Assembly: GCA_027972325.1 (NCBI GenBank)
Contig: JAPMOS010000035.1
Span: 153,501-217,500 of the forward strand
Reading direction: 5' to 3'
Source of the DNA: Paratrimastix pyriformis
Taxonomy: Eukaryota > Preaxostyla > Paratrimastigidae
Length of the DNA stretch: 64,000 nucleotides
Shown: positions 1-10,495 of the stretch, piece by piece
Position numbering within the stretch: the first letter of the stretch is position 1
Layout of the letters: each line of letters opens with the position of its first letter
Notes under the pieces: generated by a model
The model's input: only the letters and a program-made list of their open reading frames with translations
Database searches by the model: none
What the model was told of the DNA's origin: nothing
Translations under genes and position numbers: made by a program

Positions 1-43
1 CGCCCTCCATGGCCGGCATCACCCAGGGGACCAGCCCCTCCAG

Positions 44-1350
44 AATACGGAGATGCAGGCGCTGTTCGATGCCGAGAAGCGCGACCTGCTCTCCGATCTG
101 GCCATGCTGCCCCGCCACGCGGCCGTCCGGAAGGTGAACGAGCTCGTCAAGCGGGCGCGCCTCGCCAAGACCGTCCGTGCGCGATCTCCACGATTTCCTT
201 CCTTCCTTCGCATTGCCGCCAATTCTCACCCACGTTCGGATCGTATACCCCCTTCCGATCGCCATCCAGCACGCGTACATCATGGGCCATCTGCGGAACG
301 AACTGCCTTCGGTCTTCGGCAAGAAGAAGAAGCAGATGGAGGTCAGTCAGCAGGCTGCGTCCCTCCTCCTCTCCCCGCCCGCCATCTTTGCAGGCCAATC
401 CTCCCCCGTCCCATCTTCCTTCACGCACGCGGTCACCTGTACCATCCCCCGACCTTTGTTGCGATTCGATGCAGATGGCCGCCAACCTGAAGGAGGAGTT
501 CATCAAGGTGCACCGTGCGTACAACCTCCCCGTCTGTCTCTCCCCGCTGCTTCGTGCTCCTCATCCCCCCCGCCATCCCTCCCTCCCCTCCCCTCACGTT
601 TCTCCCATCCCCACCCCATCCTGCCTGTTCCGATTCTCGTCTCTTCGACCCCATCATCCATCCCATCCATCCCATCCATCCCATCCCTCCCATCCGTCCC
701 ATCCGTCCCATCCGTCCCATCCGTCCCATCCGTCCCATCCGTCCCATCCGTCCCATCCGTCCCATCCGTCCCATCCGTCCCATCCGTCCCATCCGTTTCT
801 GTTCTCATTCTCACCTCTTCTCCTCCCTCCATCCCTCCACCCCGTCTGACTGGCTCCACATCAGCCCGGCGACTTCCCCGACATCAACCGGTTCCGTGAC
901 CGGCTGGTGAACACCGACTTGGACAAGTTCCCCAAGCTGCGCAAGGAGCTCGTCTCGAGCATGGATGAGGTCCGTTCGTCGATATCCCCCCCCCCCCCCC
1001 CGACAGACAGCTTCACAGATATCCACATGGGCCCACAGACACATAGACAGAAACACCTCCCGGTTCATGGCCACTCTTCGGGTATCCATTCCATTTCTCA
1101 TTCATTCGATATTCCCCCCCCCCCCCCCCCCCGCTCTGTCTGGATTGTGCAGATTCTCTCGACCCACATCCCGCAGCTCATGCGGACCATCCAGCCCCAA
1201 GGCGTCCAGGCCCCGACCCCGAGGAGATGAACCCCTTCGCCGAAGATGCCGTCGACGAGTGGACCATCCCCCCCGCCGAAAAGGCCATCTACGAACAGCG
1301 GTTCATGCAGGTCGCCGTTGCCGGGAAGGTTTGTCCCCGTCCTCCTCCTC

Positions 1351-1390
<40 letters not shown>

Positions 1391-1944
1391 CCCCACACAC
1401 ACACCTTCTGCCACGCACTTGTTTGACACACACAGATCACACAGGTCCCAGATCATCATACGGCGCGCACAGATCATCACAGTCACGCGAATCTCATAGA
1501 TCGCACAGATCCGATTCGTCCCTTTGGTTCCACATGAGCATCCCCACTCGTTCCACATCGGCTCCCACCCCAGGTTTCCGGCGCGGCCGCCAAGCCGGTC
1601 CTTCTGGAGACCGGCCTGCCCAACGATGTGCTCCGGCCCCTGTGGGCCATGTCCGATATCGACCGGGACGGATCCCTCGACATGGGCGAGTTCTGTGTCG
1701 CCCTCCACCTGGCCAAGGTCCGTTCGCCCTTGCTCCTCGACGAGTAGCTCACTGCCCTCTCTTCTTCCAGATGGCTCGTGCCCAAGGCGTTCTGCCTGCG
1801 TCGCTCCCGCCCCAACTGGCCGCTGTTGCCCACCGCGAGGGCACTGTCCCAACTCCGCCACTTGGCGCCCCGCCCGCTTTCGCCATGCCCAGCGTGCCTG
1901 TTCTGCCTCCCCCGATGCCCCCCATGATGCCTCCGCGGTCGTAG
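44..1944 (+). CDS. EHD-family dynamin-like ATPase, C-terminal part (5' end outside window)
   Basis: C-terminal half of an Eps15-homology-domain (EHD/RME-1) membrane-remodelling ATPase, which works in endocytic recycling. Phase-consistent exons: 44-172, 270-341, 475-507, 865-969, 1153-1328, 1574-1717, 1771-1944; positions 1-43 are the end of an intron. The first exons give the helical region (RARLAKTHAYIMGHL, then VFGKKKKQ, PGDFPD and DKFPKLRKEL). The last three give the EH domain, starting at EWTIPPAEKAIYEQRF and containing an EF-hand-like loop DIDRDGSLDMGEF, followed by a short Pro/Met-rich tail. The GTPase-like domain lies upstream of the window. Exon 5 has an apparent one-base deletion in a C-run near 1209-1213; adding one C restores one open frame into the EH domain. 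Donors are mostly GTCCGT/GTCAGT. EHD versus a generic EH protein is well supported by the helical domain and domain order. Confidence 0.85.
660..795. repeat. Intronic CATCCRTCC minisatellite
   Basis: About 15 tandem copies of the 9-base unit CATCCGTCC (first copies CATCCATCC) fill the intron between EHD exons at 507 and 865. Shadow ORFs of Pro/Ser/His repeats in several frames come from this array. Confidence 0.9.
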
Positions 1945-2503
1945 TCGAGCTGCGAAACTGCGATTGTACTTTTTTTGTTGCATTTTTCCGTTGTTTTGGG
2001 TTTGTTTGTGAAGATGTTGTTTGACGAGCAGTTTGGAATAATTAGTGATCTTGACAGATTGCGGAGTGGTGGGAACGAGGGACCAAAAAACAAAAAGCAA
2101 GCCAGTAGTGCCTTCCACGAAGCAATGAACAGGAGAATGGCTTTGATCGTTTGACAGGCGGCACACGCCGATTCCTGGAGTCGGAATTATTCGAGAAATT
2201 CCGGAGAAATTCTAAGATTTTTGCGAATCGCAAGAATTCGAAAATATTCATCCTCGCCCACAGCCTTGCCCTCAGCAAATTGCTTTATTGCTGCATCTAT
2301 CATTCCGACGTTTCGGGCCTTAAATTACTCCTCTCGCGTTGGATCTGAAGAATTTGCGCGAAATGCACTCCGCACGGTATTTTTGAAGAGAATAATTGTC
2401 AACAAAAAAGGAGTGGGCTGTGGCTAGAGGCGGGTGGTTGATTTTTAGGTGACAGTGGAAAGAACCGGGCCACGTCAATCTCAGAAGGCGCCCCTCACTC
2501 AAC
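1945..2503. other. Intergenic region between the EHD gene and the cysteine protease
   Basis: EHD 3' end and protease promoter region. It is AT-richer than its surroundings around 2030-2420, with several AAATTC-type words near 2190-2260. I see no convincing gene, RNA or well-defined promoter element. Confidence 0.5.
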
Positions 2504-3432
2504 ATGAAGGCCATCCTTATCGCCCTCTTCGCCACGGCGGCTCTGGCCCTCACGGCCCACAACGCCAACATCATCTCCCGGATCAACGCCCACCCCGGCA
2601 ACACGTGGCGCGCTGGCCGCACGAAGTTCGAGGACTGGACTGTTGAGCAGATGAAGGAGTTCCTGTCCCTCGAGATCCCCGCCCACGAGGCCCAGTATGC
2701 CAACTCTACCGCCAACGGTCTTCCTGATGAGTTCGACTGCCGCAAGCAGTGGGGCGATTGCATGGTTGCCGTCCGCGACCAGGCTCAGTGCGGCTCTTGC
2801 TGGGCCTTTGCCCTCTCTGAGGTTCTCTCCGACCGTTTCTGCATCGCCAAGTGCCCCGCTGGCCTCCTGTCTCCTCAGGATCTCGTTTCTTGCGACTATC
2901 TTGACTCTGGCTGCAACGGCGGGAACCTCGGCAACTCCTGGTCCTGGGCCAAGTCCAAGGGCCTCGCCACCGATGCCTGCATGCCCTACACCTCGGCTGC
3001 CGGTGTTGTTGCCAAGTGCCCCACTAAGTGCGCCGATGGCTCCGCCATTGTTCGCCACAAGGCCGCTTCCTACTCCCACATCCCCGCCTCCGGCATCCAG
3101 CAGGAGATGTTCAAGAACGGCCCCGTTGAGGTCGCTTTCGACGTCTATGAGGACTTCATGCACTACGCCGGTGGCATCTACAAGCACACTACTGGCTCTT
3201 ACCTCGGTGGCCACGCCGTCATGGCCGTTGGCTGGGGTCTGCTTTTTTCACTTTTTATCCGCAGCCGCTCATGATCTTTTTTCTCTCAGGTGTTGAGAAC
3301 GGTGTGAACTACTGGATCGTCCAGAACTCCTGGGCCAACAAGTGGGGCGAGCAGGGCTACTTCCGCATTGTTCGTGGCACCAACGAGTGCGACATCGAGT
3401 CCATGGTGTACGCTGGCCCCGCTGCCTGCTAA
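2504..3432 (+). CDS. Cathepsin B-like papain-family cysteine protease
   Basis: Secreted or lysosomal C1A cysteine peptidase, 291 residues from two exons (2504-3236, 3290-3432) with a 53-base intron, donor GTCTGC and acceptor CTCAG. ATG 2504 gives a hydrophobic signal peptide ([18 protein letters not shown]), then a cathepsin B-type propeptide ([12 protein letters not shown]). The catalytic Cys is in QCGSCWAF, the His in [11 protein letters not shown] just before the intron, and the Asn in [14 protein letters not shown]. The GPVEVAF and GGIYKHTTG segments are typical of cathepsin B. The stretch between the Cys and His regions is short, as in protist cathepsin B-like enzymes, and I see no clear HH occluding loop, so endopeptidase rather than peptidyl-dipeptidase activity is likely (inference). 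Confidence 0.93.
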
Positions 3433-3686
3433 ACCATTGGGCGCCCGTTTTTCGCTTGTTTCGGTTTTTCGCTTCTCTTCTGTATCACAATAACATCCAA
3501 AAAAAAATCAAAAAAAGAAACAAAACCAAAATTATCTCCCTTCCTGGTTGTGTGGGAGGGGAACCTACAAAAGTCTGGACGAACGATGCTTCTTCAACTG
3601 GTTCTCGCCAAAGCATCTCGTTTGCGCTCTTCAGCTCCGTCAAACCCGCGTTTCACAAAGAAGGCCGAGCGCACGGCAGCACGCCT

Positions 3687-4067
3687 ATGGACAAAACGAC
3701 CAGACAGGCGCCTGGTGTTGCCGCGGGAGGCCCACCGCCAGATGGTGCGCCTGGCCCCGACTCGGCCATCCAGCGGATGGTGGGCCTGCAGATGCCGAGG
3801 GCGCCCTCCACTCCCCGCGGGGGTGTGGATCGTGGGGGGCTGGTTCCTCCTCCCGATGGCCCGGAAATGGGTCGGGCACCAAAACCGCAAAAAGACCGAT
3901 TTTTAAAGTCTGCAGGCTCAGATTTCGAAATGCGGTTTAGTTTCCCGGGCCCAACGCAAACGACCGAGGATGAACCGGATTTCATCGGGAGCATGCCAGA
4001 CATTTTTCCAGAGGGGGAGTGGGTGGACGGGTTTCGGTCAGTCTCGGAAGAAAACTCCGAAATTTGA
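3687..4067 (+). CDS. Small hypothetical acidic protein
   Basis: Open frame of 126 residues from ATG 3687 to TGA. The N-terminal half is rich in Pro and Gly. The C-terminal half is acidic and aromatic (DFEMRFSFPGP, DEPDFIGSMPDIF, EGEWVDGF). No family is recognised. It lies between the protease and SPF27 genes on the same strand, with room for its own promoter. It is the longest sensible frame in 3433-4157, but single-exon and unsupported by homology, so it could be spurious. Confidence 0.35.
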   Translation: MDKTTRQAPGVAAGGPPPDGAPGPDSAIQRMVGLQMPRAPSTPRGGVDRGGLVPPPDGPEMGRAPKPQKDRFLKSAGSDFEMRFSFPGPTQTTEDEPDFIGSMPDIFPEGEWVDGFRSVSEENSEI

Positions 4068-4157
4068 GTGACACTGTGGGCGAACAAGGATCGAAAGGAA
4101 ATGCTTCTTTGGAGATAAAATTTCCTTTGCCAAGGTTATTGAGGCCATCACCCAACA

Positions 4158-5796
4158 ATGGATATTTCGCTCCCTTACCTCGATCAAGAGGTTTTTTCGG
4201 ACCCTGCGCTGCGCCAATTGGTTAACAAAATGGTTGAAGATGAGATGAAAACATTCACACCACCCAACTATTTGGAGCAGAAACAGATCGCTCCGGTTCC
4301 CTCACTCGAGGTCTGTGCGACGACTTTCCTCACTCACTGAATACATTTTCACGTAGAGCTTTCGTGCAGAGTTCGAAAGAGCCCAGAGGCACGAACCCAT
4401 CCTCGATACAAAACGCTACAAGATGGAACCACCACCAGCCAGTAAAAGCCAGGACTTGGTCGCATGGCAGCAAGCAGTCGACAATGCAGAGGCTCAGTTG
4501 GAGCATCAGAACAACCGGTCCGCTGCCTCCTTTTCCTTGGCACACGTCCCGATTGATCAATTCCTTTCTTTGAGGCTGCTCAATCTCTTCCTTTTCTCAA
4601 AGTACGGCCCGAAAAAGTGGGAAATTTACTTGAAAACTCTTCAAGCCAAACACGATAGGTCAGGCGCTCTTCTTTGTCCGGTTGTCTGAATAACCCCCCG
4701 CCAGTTTGACGAAGACTCTCGGGCAGCTCCGCGACGAGATCACAGAGATCAACCGCGGGAGGAAGTCTTCACAGGTCCGTCCCCGGCAAATGTCAAGAAT
4801 ATACTTCATATGGGGGGAGGGGGAGGGGAGGAGGGGGGGGGGGGGGAGGAGGGGGAGGAGGGGAGGGGAGGGGAGGGAGGGGAGGGAGGGGGAGGAGGAG
4901 GAGGAGGGGGCTGATTGATGGTCTGTCTCCCCCAGCTGGCGATGCAGCCGAAGCTCGCTCAGCTGGAGGGAGTTCCACGAGACGGTCAAGGCCAACTTCG
5001 ACATTGATAGCGCCTGCCTGCAGCTCGAAACTCAGGTCTGATCGCTGTTGGGCTGCTGCGATGGCTTGCCGCGGTCGTTCCCCCCCCCCCCCCCCCCCCC
5101 ATCCACCCACCCACCCACCCCACGCGACACGGACACACGACACGGCACCCCGCACGGCACGGCACGGCACCCCGCACGGCACGGCACGGCACCCCGCACG
5201 GCACGGCACGGCACCCCGCACGGCACGGCACACACGACACACACGACACACACGACACACACGACACACACGACACACGACACACGACACACGACACACG
5301 ACACGTACTCAGTACGCATAATATCGAACACTCAGATCAGACACAGCGCACACAGAACGTCGGCCTCACGTACTCAGTACGCATAATATCGAACACTCAG
5401 ATCAGACACAGCGCACACAGAACGTCGGCCTCACGGCTTCGCGCCGTCCTCCCGTTGACGTCCCGCAGCTCCACTCATGTGCTCTCCATCGCACCCACAC
5501 GCATTTGGCACGTGTCAGTTGGAGCCGCTGCGCCCACGGCTGGCGGCCTTCGAGGCGCAGCAGAAGCAGGCTGTTGAGGAGGCTGCCAAGTCGCGTCATG
5601 AGCAATTTTTGCGCGAGAACCCCGTCCCTTCCTTCCTCCAACATAACTTGGAGGCCACAGCGGCCGCCCAGGCCGAGGCTTCGCGGACGTCACCTTCAGG
5701 TCCGAATGGCTTTTTTTGCGGGCTTGCTCACACTCTCATTCTTGTGCAGTGCCGGCTGCGACTGAGGAGGCCCCCGTCACGGACCTGGTTATGTAA
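4158..5796 (+). CDS. BCAS2: Pre-mRNA-splicing factor SPF27 (BCAS2)
   Basis: Core subunit of the Prp19/NTC spliceosomal complex, about 264 residues. Exons: 4158-4310, 4357-4517, 4575-4658, 4705-4774, 4936-5035, 5519-5699, 5750-5796. Family features: N-terminal SLPYLDQEV and MVEDEMKTF; then FRAEFERAQR; the LEHQNNR-LLNLFLFSKYG junction; a LRDEITEINRGRK coiled coil; and WREFHETVKANFDIDSACLQLE near the end. The 57-base intron 4518-4574 is a multiple of three with no stop, so retention would only insert 19 residues. Exon 5 needs a one-base frame change between AQLE and WREF, probably an extra base in the assembly. The sixth intron holds the 4.8-5.4 kb satellites. The long Ala/Glu-rich C-terminus after the family's usual end is less certain. 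Confidence 0.8.
4810..4915. repeat. Intronic poly(G/A) purine tract
   Basis: About 100 bases of GGGGAGG-type purine-only sequence on the + strand, including a run of 12 or more G, inside an SPF27 intron. It could form G-quadruplex or triplex structures. Confidence 0.85.
5091..5431. repeat. Nested intronic satellites: C-run, ACGGC and ACGACAC arrays, 65-bp tandem duplication
   Basis: A C-run and CCCA repeats (5082-5120) lead into GGCACGGCACC-type units (about 5140-5230) and then CACACGA units (about 5230-5300). These are followed by two essentially identical 65-base units (5302-5366 and 5367-5431), each containing the near-palindrome CGTACTCAGTACG. All lie in the fifth SPF27 intron. Confidence 0.85.
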
Positions 5797-6203
5797 ACTC
5801 GAGCTGCCACACCCTCCCAGATCTCCCCTTTTATATTTGGATCCCAGCGAGATTCAGACATCGACGATGACCCCGGAGGAGGAGGAACCCATCTGAGAGT
5901 GGAGGGTGCCATCTAGGGATGTTGACTTTAGATGCAACCTGGGGTCCCCCCTGGAATCCCCAACGTTTCCGGCTCGGTTGCCCTGGGAGGGCGAGCATGT
6001 GTGCCACGTTCTGACGCTGATTCGCGATACGCACTTGCGTCTGTCGGCTGCCATACAATAACACCCGCAAGAGTTTGACGGCCGAGCGCCAGCGGAGCGA
6101 CGCCACCGCGCTCCAACGTCCCCGGGCCAACACTCCCCCCCCGTTCCAGTTTCCGGCAGTAACGTCCCCCCCTGGGTTGGAGTCAACTGCAGGAATTCGT
6201 TTG
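5797..6203. other. Intergenic region SPF27-GNL1
   Basis: 407 bases between the SPF27 stop and the GNL1 start. No ORF or RNA is recognised; it presumably holds the SPF27 3'UTR and the GNL1 promoter. Confidence 0.5.
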
Positions 6204-8723
6204 ATGCCCCGTTCAAAGCCGTTCAGTGGGAAAAAGAAAAAGGATCAATTACAGCTCAAACGTTCTTTGAAAGCTGCGAAAGCTGCCCAGTCCGCCCCAA
6301 CTCCGGAAGGTGCGGCCCCATTTTCCGAATCTCAAGAATTGAAACGGCTCAAGGATACCAAGCTGCGTTCAGTCTGCGTCTCAGTGTCTTTCCGCAACAC
6401 ATCGTTTTCGCCCAGTTCTTCTTCCGCGAGGATCCTCATGATGTTGATCTTCGCAAAGCCACCGCGGACCTCCCTTTTGCTGCTGCATCGGGTCTCCAGC
6501 TTCAAACTGGCGTTGCCGACTTCGTTCACATCGAGATTCCCAAGAGGCCCCCGTGGTCATACGAGATGAACCGCGGGCAGCTCGAGTCTCGCGAAACGTC
6601 CTACTTCTACCGTTGGTTAGGTGAGACTCTTGGCGACCCACAACTGTCCCAGGAGCTCCAGGCCATCACGGAAGGGCGGGTACCCGAAGCTCCTGTTGTC
6701 CAAGAAACAGAAAATTCGTCCGTCCCAACGGGAACCACCAACCCCCCGCCCATGGCTGTGGCCGAGGTTCCGCGTGAGAATCCTGCTCGTAAGATTAGTC
6801 TCTTTGAGGCCAATTTGGAGGTTTGTATTTCGTGCACCCCCATAATCACCCTTGCGGATTCCGCCCTAGGTATGGCGGCAACTCTGGCGTGTCCTCGAGC
6901 GCTCGGATGTGGTGATCCTGCTCTGCGATGTGCGGCATGCCTTCCTCCATGCCAATCGCGGGCTCATCGACTACGTCAGGAGACCTCGGGCTGCTGGGGG
7001 GCTGGGAAAGCCGCTCGTCATTGTCCTCACCAAAATCGACCTCGTCCCTCCCTATGTGGTACGCGCCTGGACAGACAGCTTCAAGACGAGTTTCCCTGAT
7101 GTCTGTCCTCATCCGAGATTCATGCTCACCCTTCCTTCATTTTTTTCCCTAGATCACTATTGTCCCGTTTTCGGCTCGGGCTGCCTCCGAAGCGGCCAAG
7201 GCGAAGCTCAAGGCGGCCGCCCCTCCTGCGTCTCGCCCAGAGCCAGTCTTCCCCAGCGTCCCGCAGGGCCGCGCGAAACTTCGGCGTCAAAAGCAGCGTC
7301 AAAAGCAGCTCAAAGCTGCAGCAGCCGCATCTTTGGCGGCGGACGAGGAGGACCCGCCGAGTGCCGACGAGCCCGATGATTCCCCGGAAGCACAGACTCC
7401 AGAGAATAAGCCCCCCGATGTGGTGGGTTCGCTGATCGACAGTTGCGTCAGGGCGTATCAGGACTGGTACAAGATTAGGCCTCCCCAACCACCGCAGGTC
7501 TCCTACTCCACTCAACCCCTGATTCGAACGGCATCTTGCCCCCACCGCAGGCTGGAGAAGCCCGGGAGGACGAAGACGCGTCGGAGGGAGACGAAGGAGA
7601 AAGCGAGGGAAGCGATGAACGCGACGAAATGTCATCCCCCCGCCAACAACAACGCGACCCCCACCAGTCGCACCGCTCCCCACACGCGCCCACCCCGCCA
7701 CCGGACGCCCCGACTCAGAGGGTCTCGATCACCATCGGTTTTGTAGGCCAGCCCAACGTGGGCAAAAGCAGCCTCATGAATGCACTCGTGGGGCACAAGG
7801 TGACCTCGGTGTCACGGACCCCGGGGCACACCAAGCACTTCCAGACATTCCACATCACCACCAATGAAAGCGCCGCGCCGGCCTTGATTGGGCTTCCCGT
7901 CCCGGTCGATGGCACCCCTGGTGCCCGAGACCATGTCATCCGACTGGTCGACTCGCCTGGGTTGGTGTTCCCGTTGTCATGTCAAGACCAAAGGCAAGGT
8001 CAGACACCATCCACACCCGTCTTTCATCTTGCATAATTGCGTTCTTTCCTCCCAGCCGCCCAGCTCCGCGCCCTGCAGGTCGTGGCCGGCCTCTTTCCGA
8101 TTGCCCAACTCCGCGAACCTTACACATCCATCCGGTACCTTGCCGAGTCGGGTCTCATACCCCTCAGCTCCCTCCTCGCGGCCTACGGCCTGGCGGACAC
8201 CCTTCTCACTGCCGACAGGCCCGGGGCCACGCCAGCAGTACAACGTCGTGGCCCGACGGACCTGAGCGAGCAGACCATCCAAATCCTGCGAACGGCCGAC
8301 GCATACCAATTCGCAATTGCTGCCGACCAGCCTTTCCTCGAAGCCCAGCAGCCCGCCCCTGGCTCAGCTGACGGGCAGCAGCAGCCGTCAACTGCAGCCG
8401 AAGCGGAGCGAGAGTTGCGTCAATGTCTCTCGCCAGGTCGTCTCTGCGACCTCCTCGCGCTCAAGCGAGGTTTTTTCACGCGTGGTGGCCGTCCCGACCG
8501 ACACCGTGCCGCCCTGATGCTCCTCAACGAGGTGGTCGACGGGGTGGGCAGTGGGGTGGCGCTGCCCGCTGAGGCGGAGCAGGCGACTGCCACCCAACCA
8601 CAACAGCAAGGCGGCACCGTGGCAGAAGATCCCGCGCTCAGCGCTGCCGGCCAGACAATGGGCAAGTACCGCCACCAATTGCCCCTGTGGACACTCCCCC
8701 AGGAGCTCGCAACACGAAAATGA
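6204..8723 (+). CDS. GNL1: GNL1-like circularly permuted GTPase (YlqF/YawG family)
   Basis: Large circularly permuted GTPase of the GNL1/Lsg1 group, associated with ribosome biogenesis; 748 residues. Exons 6204-6371, 6416-6820, 6870-7100, 7153-7497, 7551-7980, 8056-8723, all phase-consistent. The N-terminus MPRSKPFSGKKKKDQLQLKR is the GNL1 signature, followed by IEIPKRPPWSYEM and WRQLWRVLERSDVVILLCDVR. The permuted motif order is visible: G4 TKID, then after a long acidic insert G1 GQPNVGKSS, and G3 DSPG near 7955. The C-terminal helical part has YPIAQ-like FPIAQLREPYTS and LALKRGFFTRGG. The acidic Ser/Glu/Asp-rich insert before G1 is common in GNL1. Donors: GTCTGC, GTTTGT, GTCTGT, GTCTCC, GTCAAG. 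The start agrees with the conserved N-terminus. Confidence 0.92.
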
Positions 8724-9230
8724 AGAGCGGGCCGACTTCTGCGGAATACGGCATACGAAAGGGCTGGGGTCGGCCATTTGGCTCATGTGCCGCCCTGGGG
8801 GACGCGAAAGTGCTCAGTCGGCCCAGCCAGGGTTATTCGCCCATCCCGAGGTGGTGAGGGCGTGCGTTCCCCTGTGAGATGATCATAATATGCACAAGAG
8901 GGCAAGATTCCATTTCGACAACCCTCACCCAGGGAGGACATGAGTGTCTCCCCTACTTGTGAATCCACGCATCCGACGATTCGCACAGAAACCTTGTTAA
9001 AACCATGAAACACAGGGAGAGCTGCATGAGAAAAAGGTCAGAGAGGAAAGGAAGCTGACGTTCACCGGAGCCCATGCAACAAGTCCGGACGGAAGAGAAA
9101 GAGGAGAGGGATGAAGACAGAGGGGATGAGGACAGAGGGGATGCGCAGCGTGGCAGCCCGCCCCGAAACTCGCGAGGTCCGGGGGTGTGAACGGGTCCAA
9201 CACGAGCGATCCGCACAGAGACCTTGTGGT

Positions 9231-9251
9231 GCCACGATATAATATCGTGGC
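9231..9251. repeat. Perfect 21-base palindrome
   Basis: GCCACGATAT, a central A, then ATATCGTGGC: 10-base arms with a 1-base centre. It is next to one copy of the word CGATYCGCACAGARACCTTGT, which also occurs at about 8972-8994. It could be a hairpin or a dimeric protein-binding site; nothing in the context decides. Confidence 0.7.
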
Positions 9252-9257
9252 GCCGGA

Positions 9258-9715
9258 GAATGTCAACACACATAGAAGCCCCGATAAAGGAAGGGGGAAA
9301 GGAAGGGTGGGGAAAATTGAAAAGGGGTGATAGGGAACAAAGGAAGGGAAAAGGAAGGGATGGAAGGAGATTGAAAAGGAGGACGGACGTTCAAAGATGG
9401 AAGAGAGAGGATCAGGAATGCAAGAGGAGAAAGAGGATGAATGCAAATGAAGAGGAGGAATGCAAAGGAGGAACGCAACGGAGGAGGAGGAGGAGGAACG
9501 CAACGGAGGAACGCAAAGGCAAGCAGGAGGAAAGGAGGAACAGGAGGAGGCAGGGAGGAGGAGGAGGAAGGGAGGAGCAGGAGGGAGGAGGAGGAGGAGG
9601 GAGGGGAGGAGGGAGGAGGAGGGAGGAGGAGGAGCAGGAGGAGCAGGAGGAGGGAGGAGGAGGAGGAGACAAAGACAAAGAAGACGAAGGAAAGCAAGGC
9701 GACGGATGGATGATC
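9258..9715. repeat. About 450-base polypurine tract
   Basis: Almost uninterrupted A/G sequence on the + strand, built mainly from GGAGGA units and densest at 9475-9665. It is a candidate for triplex or R-loop formation. No coding capacity is believed. Confidence 0.85.
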
Positions 9716-10327
9716 GGGGGACGCTCCCTCCGATCTGATCAACTTTGAAATTTTTATTTAAAAGCGGCGACAAAAAACACCACATCAAAGGGCCAAAGAT
9801 CAGAAGGCATTCCAACAAATCAGACCGGCACATAGTTACGTAGTTGCCAGCTCAACAAATCAGATCGGCTCTCGGCTTCAACAAATCGGATCAGGAGTGT
9901 CATTCCAAAGGTCCGGAAAATCAGATCAGGGGTCACTCCAAAGCTCCAACAAATCAGATCAGCAGAGGGACAACGACAACATCAGATCGGGGGTCAGCCC
10001 AAAGGGACAAAAAACAAAATTGACAAAAAAACACAATTCATTCTCCATTTCTGGCTGTTTGATCAAAACATGAGGTCCCAATGCCCCATGTCCAATACAC
10101 ATACACACATTTAAAAGAGGGAAGAAGGACACCGCAAGAAGCAATCCACGAGGGAAGTGCCAGAGTCAAGCAGTGTCCACCAGGCCAACATACGCAAGCG
10201 GGCAACAGCGAACGAGTCAACGGCAAAGCGAGGCGGAAGAGCACGTCAACATCCGAAACCGGAAATCAGGATCCGTCACATGGTGTGGATGGACGGCTCA
10301 CGCTCTCACCACATCGCACAGCAGCAA

Positions 10328-10495
10328 CACACAGACACAGACACACACAGACACACACAGACACACACAGACACACACAGACACACACAGACACACACAG
10401 ACACACACAGACACACACAGACACACACAGACACACACAGACACACACAGACACAAAGATACACTGACACAAAGACACAAAGACACAGACACACA
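10328..10495. repeat. (ACACAG/ACACAC)n microsatellite
   Basis: Regular ACACACAGAC 10-base units for about 130 bases, decaying into ACACAAAGAC variants by about 10495. Intergenic. Confidence 0.92.

Noticed and set aside
3586-3906. Basic plus-strand ORF MLLQLVLAKASRL
   Set aside because: It overlaps the hypothetical ORF at 3687 in another frame and looks like a composition shadow (Arg/Pro-rich).
8997-9833. 278-residue Ser/Leu/Pro-rich minus-strand ORF
   Set aside because: Complement of a polypurine tract; stop codons are rare there only because of base composition.
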